The translations under genes and the position numbers were made by a program. The notes beneath the pieces are model-generated. The model worked only from the letters and a program-made list of their open reading frames with translations. It was not told where the DNA came from and did not search any database. 64,000 nt of DNA from Cadophora sp. MPI-SDFR-AT-0126 (lineage: Eukaryota; Ascomycota; Leotiomycetes; Helotiales; Ploettnerulaceae): NCBI GenBank assembly GCA_020747065.1, contig JAGMVK010000002.1:2046001-2110000 (forward strand). Direction: 5' to 3'. Positions within the stretch are counted from its first letter, which is position 1, and each line of letters begins with the position of its first letter. This document shows positions 54,843 to 64,000 of the stretch, one piece after another.

Positions 54843-56450
54843 CTAATCGACCAAGATTTTGTCCTCCAACTCTCCAAAGTTCTCGAAGAAGCTTTCGAAT
54901 AATCTTACACCATGTTCAACATCATAGACACCACCGCACTCACGAATGCTGTGCATGCTCAGTTGAGGATTGCCCAGATCCAATGTCCGGACGCCTGTGG
55001 CAGCGCTAAGCATAGGCCCAATTGTGCTCCCGCAACTCGAATCATTCCTCACAACGAAAAGCTGCAACGGGACGCCAGAGCTCGTAGTTGAATCCGCAGA
55101 GGGTTTGGCTCGGCGAGCAACTTCTTGGAGGAGGACGATACCGGGAGAGTTGGTGGCGTATCGCTGGTTTGCATTGATCTTGATGACAGTGCCTTTGTTC
55201 ATCTCTGGACGATGGTCGGACTCGTATTTGTGGGCATAATTGGGATTTACGCTGTGTGCCATATCTGCAGAGATGAGGAAGGATGCGCTGAGGCTTTGTT
55301 CGTAAGCAGTTGCTAGATCTAGTTCCTGCTCCCGGACCTGCTCGTACGAATTATCGGAAACGGAATCGTGATTGCCTGGGAGGACTGAGAGACGTCGAAG
55401 CACAGCCGGCAGAAGATTTGAGGCTGCTCCTTGCGCAGACGTGCTGCCGATCTCTTCGTGATCAAAACATGTCGTTAAGCGAATGCAGGACTCATCATCA
55501 AGGGCGGAGGGGGAGGTTAGAGATTCGATTAGGCCTTGCACGGCGCAGTAGGTCATGCCGAGGTTGTCCAGTCTCGCAGAGAAGATTAGCTCGTTGTTTA
55601 TACCTCCGATGCATGCTTTCTGTGTATCGTAGAGAACCATCTCGAAATCGACGATGTCTTCTACTTCCACACCTGCATGTTCTGCGATGATTTCTAGAAC
55701 ATATGGGTGATGCCTTTCACTCATCAACTTTAAGGGCTTGAAGTCCCCAGCACCCTCTCCGTCCTCTTCTGTCTGCTCTTTCTTTCCCGTGCGATTCAAT
55801 TCTGCAGCAACGAGCCCGGCGATAGGAAACAGCTCCGTCTCTTTGTTCGGGTCGAAAGTCGCGGAACGGTCGAGGTGAATCGCCAATGTTGGGATTCGAA
55901 GAATCGGCCTCTCGACTTTGACCAGCTTCTGCACATAGTTGCCCTTTCCATCCTTTACCATCGCCCTTCCAGCAATGGACAAATCTCTGTCAAACCACGT
56001 ATGCCAGATTCCTCCCCCGTATGTCTCGACTCCCACTTGCATGAATCCAGCACCAGTCTTCTTGCTCACAGGCTTCAGGCGCAAACAAGGTGAATCAGTA
56101 TGTGCACCGATCATCGCAATCGGGTTGCCTGGCTTCCATTTGTGTCCGATCGAGAATGCGACAATCGACGACCCGTTTCGAGTGAGGTAGAACTTCCCAC
56201 CTGGGCGGAGGCTCGATGACCAAGTATCGCGTTCCCTGATCTCCGTGAAGCCCGCTGCGTGTAGGCGTTTGATGGCAGATTGTACCGCATGGTAAGCTAT
56301 TAAAAATTAGCACAAGATTGGGCAAGGCTCCAGTACAAAGCTTTGAAGGAGGGGTATGTAGGTATATTTACGGGTGGGTGAGGCGTTGACGAAATCGAGG
56401 AAGTCATTCGCTTTCGCAACAGCTGCAGAGACCTTCTTGGTAGCTGCCAT
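54843..56450 (-). CDS. APE4: Aspartyl aminopeptidase, peptidase family M18
   Basis: Two exons (56450-56372 and 56296-54843, 75-nt intron) encode 510 residues, the normal M18 length. The enzyme removes N-terminal Asp or Glu from peptides using two metal ions; in yeast Ape4 is cytosolic and delivered to the vacuole by the Cvt pathway. Motifs visible: NASPTPYHAV across the splice, the metal/catalytic AHTDSPCLRL, GGINNELIFSARLDN, CFDHEEIGSTSAQGA with the EE pair, and DMAHSVNPNY. The C-terminus has VRNDSSCGSTIGPM and MHSIREC, both conserved in M18. The alternative, vacuolar Ape1, would carry a propeptide that is absent here. Call secure. Confidence 0.95.
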
Positions 56451-59400
56451 TTTGACGAGATTCGCAGTAGAATGTGAGCGTCTGAATATTCTTGGGAGTA
56501 GAGAAACGTTCATATGGAGAAGTCTATTACTAGTATCTGTGATACTCTGTTGGTAGTCGCGCGATGGTGAGCCGCACTCCGCTTCTTTCCTTATTGAGTT
56601 TAGATGCAAATGTCAAGGTTTCTTAGCAGGCTGAAGACGGGAATTTTGATAGACCAGGACAAGGCAATAGGATAGAATTAAGATCAAAACCAAAGCAGAA
56701 TGAACAGATGATGAGAAATACTGGTGAACGACAATATACTCGTTCTGCTTTGACTGAGTTGCAGCTGCAAGGGAGAAGCTTGAATTGCGGGGAGGGAACA
56801 GGCTCTCAGAGGTCCATCAGTGGGCTTTTAAGCAGCATCATTGGAAATAGATATTATTATGTATGACAAAAAGCAAGGAGAGTGTCGATATGTAGTGACG
56901 GATCAACATAATAAAGACATTTGTTTACATTCGTTTCCAAGGTAAGGCTGCAGAAGATGACCGCCAAGTTGGGCGGTACGGAGGTACAACAGCACACTAG
57001 AGCCCGATTAGGTCAAGGCTCTCCTGTTGGCAGGTTGAAGGTCACGCTCACCGTCTCAGCTTCTAAAAACATGAAGAACTTCCCCCAGGGCTCCCTTCTT
57101 TCAATCCCGTCTATTCAGCATCTCACAGCTGACAGATCGACTGTACTCCCGACAGTACCATTACCCATCGTCTCAGTTGGACCATTCAAGTCGCGCCTCT
57201 CTTTGCAGTCCCTGTCGCGTCCAAGAAGCCAATCATCGACGGAGGCGTCCGGGAGCCAATATCTATGGCTGACAGCAAGCTAGTTTTGCAAGTCCAAGCT
57301 CCCAAACGGAGAGCTATTTGACGCTTGTTGTCTGGAGTGTTTCGGCATATTTGAGATCTGAAAATAGTTGAACTCCAAAAGGAACAACTCTATTCACCGG
57401 AGCGACCCGAGAGACAGTCATGTCTCTTGATCCCCGCTGTTCTTTCCGCTGTTTCACCATTGTCGTTATCCCCCGCGGGCGATGGTCCCTCTTGCTAGTA
57501 CAGTACACGTATCTTGCCGAGTGGAAAGTCTCAAATCCTCGATCGTTGAGGATATATTCTTGAAGATCCCCTAGCAGTAGCTTCTCCTGAAATGCACTTT
57601 CAAAAGTTTCACGTCGTGTTCGCTTTATGTCTCGTTGTTCCTGTTCCACGCGACTGTCACCTGTCACCCCACCGAGGTTTGTTCGGTATTTTTGAGAAAG
57701 CATGAGATGGAGACATGGTTTCCTTCCTTCCTTCCTTCTCAATTCACAGATGCCGAGGTGTGTTCACGACAGTGGGGTTCGGCACCGGATTTTAGTCCTT
57801 GGAAGTCTCGCAAGCTAAGCAATGGTGATGCGAACTTCAATCCCAGAAGCCGGAGGAAACGGAATGTTTCAGTGCTACGAGAATGACTACGGAAGATAGT
57901 AGGAGGATACTTTTCAGTCCCTAGCTCTCGAGGCGTCGGGGAGGAAAATTGAAGCTAGAGTAAGAAAGGTTGTGGCATAGAGGACCATCAGGTAGGTTAC
58001 TTGTCTTTGCTATCTGGATATTTGTCTTTCAAAGGTACTGTTCTATTTTGCACTATTTTATCAGCTATCTGGAAGTTCTAAAGATACCTCCTCGGTACCG
58101 GCATATGCAAAAGACCTTGCGTCCGAGGCGACGTATTTTTGGCTGAATTGGCGATGTTTGACAATTATTTCTCCTGCATGTGTGCGTGCATGGCATCTGC
58201 AGAAACGAAGAAAGGTGTGTTGCACAACAGGAGAATGGGGACTTGTGAACTTTGGAATTGTGGTGTTGGTGAATTTGAAAGAACAACTTCTTGCTGGTCT
58301 TCTTCTTGGAGGATGACTAAAAGAGGACGATTCATGCATTGATGCCCAGACCAGCCGATCCCCACACAGACCGAGAAAAACCCGGACCCGATGATTTCGG
58401 ACGTTGACATACGGTTCGCGATAATGCATCGGTTAAGGTTATTTTTATTCAAATGATAAAGTTTTGCTTCGGCAGAGTTTGAGCTTGGCTGTGGGTGGGC
58501 TCTACGGATGAGCGGTGTTGGGATGAGGTTCTAGTGTTCTTGGATTGTTGGTTGGATCAAAGCAAAAGGAAGAAAGTCACAGGTCCCGCCCCTGAATGCA
58601 GTAAGTTTCCAGCCTCAGGAAAAGGAAAAATTGTAACATGGCTGGACTATATCGCATCCTGGTCATAACGCCAGGTCTCGGTACTTGGTGCTTCCTGAGA
58701 ACGGAAGCGGACGTGGATGAGGCTCCTGTCTTTGGTGCTTGGGCGGTGGTTGGATGGATCATCTGAGTTGTCGTCCGGTTTGAGATTTTGTCAGATCAAA
58801 TCGTTCGGATTCTCTTCAGCGAGTGCCGAGTTCAAGGAACATCGTTGTTGGCGATTTGATAAGATCTTCGAGGTCAGACGATTTGGGCCGAGCGGGCAAT
58901 GATGGAGAGGGGCCGGAAGGCTGGGTTGGTCGGATCTTTGGCGTCATGAAAAGCGAAGAAAAGGTCAGATCGATCATCGATGGAGTTTTTCTTTATTCCG
59001 GAGGATTATCAGGGGTCACAGATAGCCTGTGCGGTGATACATGCGGGCGATTGGAAAAAAATGCCCAGATGGCTGGACTTCGCATGCAATTCAGACGTTT
59101 GTTTCAACCTGTGCGATTGTTGAATTGAATCGAATGCTGGTGGTATTGTTATGTGACGGTTATTATGAGTGAATGATTCTGGTGGGAGGCTGTCTGGTGA
59201 GGCACTGAGTGTTTCAGAGATTTTCCGGCAGGAGCTTGCGCAGCTATCTTTCAGATGCCACAAATTAGAGTTGGCACTTTTGGAGGCGGAAGCTAAAGAT
59301 GGAGGATGCCGAAGAACATTGACGTTTGCGAAGTTTCCTCGTGGCTGTTACTCGGTTTGGCTGCTGCAATATGTTTGCAACAAGATGCGCCGCGTTGCCA

Positions 59401-62400
59401 GTCTCGAAGTGTCAATATTGCAGCTTCATTATTGCTGCATTGGGATTATCACTATGGTACGATGGACGTTGAGTCGGCTGGTAAAAGGAAACGAATTCTT
59501 TGGGTACTCCAGTACGGGAAGTCGGCGACCAGATTTCATCTCGGATACAAACATGGCAAGATCAACGTCATAATACCGTTTATTAATGAAGGTAAATATA
59601 TATTACCACACAGTACCAGCGCTTGTTCACGTACAACGACAACCTGGCATGCAGGCCAGACCGTCTTGAGCTGAGTACAGCTGCTGGGAAGGTTTGTCGG
59701 TACCAGCGGTCCAACATATTTGACGTTGACCGAGAAGGGTTCCAGAGCTTTCCAAACAATTTATCCAGTCCTGTTGCATGCAGCACCCCAAGTCCACTTT
59801 CATATCGCTCATATTCTCTGACTAACTGCATGGCCTCCTCCATATCCCCACTTGCTCACTTGCTCAAAAAAAAGCCTCACGCATGTCGATGATCTTGACC
59901 AGTTGCCCAAGAGAAATATGGCGAGAGTTTAGCTTTTCTGAGAGCAGAGATGCAGAAGTGGACAGCTGTGGGGTGACTGATACGAATGCATCCATTATTT
60001 ACACCAGTACCTGGGCCAAACAGTTCAGGAAACACCAACTTCCGTGTAAGAACTGACTCAAACTCAAAAGACCCCACCTGAGACATCCATCACTGTCGCC
60101 ATGGACCTTGACAGGTACTCATAATGGTAGCTTCTTAGCCAAGGACCATCCTCAAAAGACCTCCTTCCAGACCAGGTCATGCCTGCCTATTATGAAGCCG
60201 GGCCCACCTTCCTTCGGTGGGGAAGCTGTGGGAGATTTGACGACGACGAGGTGTGGGTGGAGCCTCCCATGATGCCGGGAAAACGAACAGACTGGAGAGC
60301 AGGGAGAGCAGCGACCATGTCTCTCGTCCCCATCTCATCTGGCAAAAGCAAATCCACTTCCAGCCACCAAATGGACGTGCGGCTGCCACCCTTCTTCCCC
60401 AGGTCAAAGAGCGATCGATAAACGCGGTGGCAAATGGTCCATATTCCAGCCATCTATGATGATGCTCTGGTGATATCCATTTGGCGGTTCTTGGAGTAAT
60501 TCTATACGACCCAAACAACTGTCAACCTCGTTTTCATATGTCAACGGGCTTCCAGGGATTGCATCAGGGGTCGCTGTCGTTATTAAAGTGACAGGCAGGG
60601 GCATTCTAGGCACTGGCTTGTGATTTGCCAATTCGGTCTTTTAACAACAGCGAGGCGTTGTCATCGGGCTAGGGCAAAACGCCCAGCATACCCTGCAAAA
60701 CTCCAGAAGCTCAAGGCTAGTCCACCTCCACTTCTCCCCCCGGTACTTTCTCACTGCAGGAGAAGCTGCTGCTGCAGCTGCATCCAAGCTTCATTTGTGA
60801 TATGATTGATGATCTCCAATCTTCTGTGCGCCGCGGAGGAGTCCGTCCCTTGCTCGCTATCTTCGCGTCCAAAGAAATCACTGCTCTGGTTGACGAGGCG
60901 TAAAATGCTACTGCATACTTGCATGCATACTTTTGCATGCGGCCAACCTGCAGATGGAAACCGCTGGTCCGTCTTGACGGGTAGGACGAGAGAGCGAGAA
61001 CACATATGGCAACTCGAGAGAAAAAAAAGACCAAGAAGGGAGGACGGCGGAACAACTTTTTCTTGCAGATGCATAATTCTCATTGGTCCGTTCGGGCTGC
61101 TTAACAGCTTTTGGTCGGGCATCGTGGGCTCATTACTAGCTTTGATCAGCTTTGCAGCTGCTGGATTGGTCAAGGTATTTGGAGATATTCTGCAAAGCTG
61201 CGTAATTGTCCAATCTCCAGACTCGGAAGATGAGGCCTCGAAGCGGAAGCTCACAAGAGCCAGGTGTATTCATCCAAAAAGAGACATTATTGCTCGTCGC
61301 CCTTCCAAAGACGTTCGACGGAGCCAAGAAGTCGAGGGATGCAAAGGACGAGTGACACCGCAGGATTCTGTTCCTCGCCTTGTTACAATATTGAGGATTC
61401 TCCCAGGGTTTTCCCATGTGTCCCAGTATTGGAAAAGGGAAGGGATGAGGAACGAGATAATGACAGCTCGCATTCTCACACGTTGCTCGGACACTAAAGG
61501 GTGACAACAACGTGAGGAGCACATTTGCCCACGCAAGCTAAGAAAGGCGTGCCTAATATCGTCAAAATACTCTCGTGTCTGCTTCTTCCCATCTGCTCTT
61601 CGCCATTACGTCGTCTCCCACACATCTTTCCGAGTCTCTCCCTTTCGCTGCGGGCCGCCATTATTCAACCAGTTCTGCAGCTAGAGAATGCGGCTTTCTC
61701 GAACATGGTAAGGACGGGAGAACGGTTCTTGCGAAACCGAGCAACACAGTCGTGTGGTGATGGTGGTGAGATTGCACCAACCACCAGCCAGTCTGCTCCA
61801 GGGGTTAACGTTAAGCGCGAGCAGGTACCGAAGCCGTGGGAAGACGGCGCAGGTTTGAACGAGACATGCATTCGAAGTTTACTTTTTAAACGGGCCAAGA
61901 GGGAGAGACCGCGTAGGCAAGTCTGCGTATGTATGTGGGCTGTGGCAGTTGAGTACATTGCAGTAGTAGCTTCCATACTTTTGAGGATTTGCGGCCGTGT
62001 ACGCTGTGCTCATGCTGCTTGCTGCTGTAAGGCACACCGCTAGAGAGGCCCTGCCACCCACCGGGTGTGGATAGCCTCAATGCACTCAAGCAACGCGAGC
62101 AGTTGTTCACAGGCCTTACAGATGCTGGTGGAGCAGTATTCAGTGCAGCCCTTCTGCAGTAGGTTGGATTCTCTGTAGTCAGCCGGCATTGATACGGGTA
62201 TCGGATGAGAAGCTGCTACACAGCACAGGGAGGAGGGACGAGAAGATCTCGAAGCTAGCAAGATCAACTTCCTCTGAGAAGGGGGTCGGTCGGTTGCGAG
62301 CCCATCAGATTTGAGAATCAGTGAGGGCTAATGTTTGGTGTTTTCGCTTCCGTCAGGGGACAAGCGGTTGGTACCCTTTCTAAATATCTCAGCTCTCACA

Positions 62401-64000
62401 AGGTAAGGCATTTCAGCCTTTATCAAAGAATATTTTCGTCATCCGGTACAGATAAGGCAAAGGACGTACTCCTTCTCTCCAACTAAAGCTATGCCACATT
62501 GCATACGGCAGCGCCTCACGGGTGCTTGCGTTGCTTGTCTGCTCCCTTTTCTCGCCGAGGTCACACTGTTTTTGGTCCGTCTCCCTCCTGCCTGAACGGA
62601 TCTCCAATGGAATCCTCCCGAGCGATACCTCCGCAGTCACGCAAAAGTCAAGACTCAAGAGTGCAAAGCCCTTATCGTGACGGGTTTGATAGCCGTTACA
62701 GTACCCCCGAACAGCCATGATCCATCGACGAGAGATACGTACTCCAACTAAGTGAAAGTCAGTGCAACGAAAGTCTCCGGGTGAGACATCTCGCAACCAG
62801 CGGCGGCTGGCGTTGTCTTAAGTGCACAATGGAGGAGGCAGAGAAGCATGGATAGATATAGTAGGTGGGGGATGAGCGAAGGGGGGAGAAGACGAGACCG
62901 TTCTTCGCCCCTGATCGAGTGAGTGATAAATGGTCATGGCATGGGGGGAACAGCTGCCCGCTCTCTGTGCAACAACGCCGCAGATGTTCTTTGCTTCTCT
63001 GCCCTACAAGTCCCTTTCAAATGCCACAATAATGATTCCGAATTCATCACAAACTCATTCCGAGTACCTAGGATACTGGCGAGATATGCCATCAGGGGTC
63101 ATAGTCGGACCTTGCATGGCCTCCGGTGTATTAGTGTTGATCCACTCTCAGTGCCCACGCAGCCAACCACCGTCGTTGTGGTCTCGTTTCACAACAAATC
63201 ATAACGGCTCGCTACTGCCCTGCCCCTGGACGCTGCTTGATTAACTATGCTCAAGTGGCCCCCTTTCCTCCACTCCACCAAACACTCCTCCTTGTCAATC
63301 AGGTCCACTTTACAATCTACAAATCCACACTGCTGCCCTGCCTCACTTCGCCCGCCAGACAGCCCTAGTCCCTCGAGAAGGAAGCTCATCCCGCCCTTAA
63401 AGACATGGGTTTGGTTCGCCAACCTCGACGTCGACCTCGGAGCCCCGGTCTTTCCTCCCCTGTTATTACCCTGTCTTCTCCCTGGCCCTCAGGGCCGAAG
63501 CACCAGGTTACTCCCCTGCAGTACCTGGTCCAAGAAGCTCCCCCCAGGTCTTGGTATTCTTCAAGGACCAGGGCCAGTCAGAGGAAACCAGAAGGCAGGC
63601 AGGACTTGGCTGGTTCTGGCCCGCACAGGGCGAGCTGGGATCAGTGCCCATGGGCCAATCCTTCCAGAAATAATGTCGTCTCTACTGTTCCTGGTGAACA
63701 GAAGCCAATGTGACCTTGGAGATATCCTCATATCAGGTTACTTGCAGCCGCCCAATCTTGCTCGGAGATTCATCTACTATACCAGCACATCTTACAGATT
63801 ATCTCGTCACTCTTGTCACTCTCTGGTACCGTCAGCCTTTCTGCATGTCGACGACCAGCGAGAAGCAGATCTGTTCGCAAGAGGTTCCTGCTTCCGTCCT
63901 TGCATGAAGGAAGGCTTACTCCAATCTGCATCATCAAGGAGAGCTCCCTTCACTGCTGCAGCTCCCTCACAGCAATACCTTTCTCGCATCTCACCCTACC
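56451..64000. other. Gene desert, 7.5 kb
   Basis: No gene can be supported. The longest frames (60806-61504, 61525-62043 plus; 62796-62413 minus) are low-complexity and lack domains. A TTCC tract lies at 57719-57738 and a 9-A run near 61021. The right end (63.2-64.0 kb) is pyrimidine-rich on the plus strand, as in fungal 5' UTRs, so a plus-strand gene may begin just beyond the window. The size suggests a heavily regulated gene or a non-coding transcript. Confidence 0.5.
57719..57738 (+). repeat. TTCC tetranucleotide tract
   Basis: Four tandem TTCC units followed by TTCTC in the gene-free right part of the window. Confidence 0.7.

Noticed and set aside
60806..62043. Two plus-strand frames of 232 and 172 codons in the right desert
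   Set aside because: No domain, odd Cys/Arg-rich composition, no splice support. The hydrophobic stretch in the first is not enough to call a gene.

Overview
The window looks like a chromosomal stretch of a filamentous ascomycete (Pezizomycotina, possibly Leotiomycetes; the class is a guess from protein style only). Genes carry several short introns of about 48-130 nt with GTRNGT donors and YAG acceptors. The families present are typical of moulds: HET, BTB, C2H2/Zn2Cys6 and GMC proteins. There are no operons and no bacterial signals. I rebuilt 20 protein-coding genes exon by exon; reading frames close across all junctions except one gene with a 1-nt frame break and one whose 5' exon is unresolved. 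I recognised no tRNA or rRNA gene and no intact transposon.

Layout. 1-5.5 kb holds no convincing gene. 5.5-8.3 kb has a divergent housekeeping pair, sphinganine C4-hydroxylase (SUR2) and TCTP. 8.6-12.2 kb has two related BTB proteins, the first with a broken frame, and an unknown protein. 12.2-15.2 kb is gene-poor. 15.2-26.0 kb is a sugar-utilisation neighbourhood: an MFS sugar porter, a divergent GH127 beta-L-arabinofuranosidase without signal peptide, a secreted clan GH-A (GH39-like) hydrolase, and a 982-residue C2H2 + Zn2Cys6 + fungal_trans regulator. 26.7-28.9 kb has two more BTB proteins. 29.3-37.4 kb has an acidic unknown protein, a multi-pass membrane protein, an Arl3/ARFRP1 GTPase, a beta-carbonic anhydrase and a FYVE protein. 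37.4-41.3 kb is gene-poor. 41.3-46.3 kb has a long-chain alcohol oxidase and a RING-like protein. 48.7-54.5 kb has a HET-domain protein, a conserved unknown protein and a lysine-rich orphan. 54.8-56.5 kb is an M18 aspartyl aminopeptidase. 56.5-64 kb is a second gene desert.

The most coherent and possibly undescribed system is the 15-26 kb cluster. A secreted hydrolase could release L-arabinofuranosyl oligosaccharides from plant wall material, the transporter could import them, the cytosolic GH127 could cleave beta-L-Araf linkages, and the adjacent regulator could control the set. The transporter/GH127 divergent promoter holds a perfect TGAACTG-A-CAGTTCA palindrome, and its half-site TCAGTTCA recurs in the cluster's other gaps. 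Three BTB paralogues sharing an intron position and a C-terminal W-x-DPI motif, plus a fourth unrelated BTB gene, flank the cluster.
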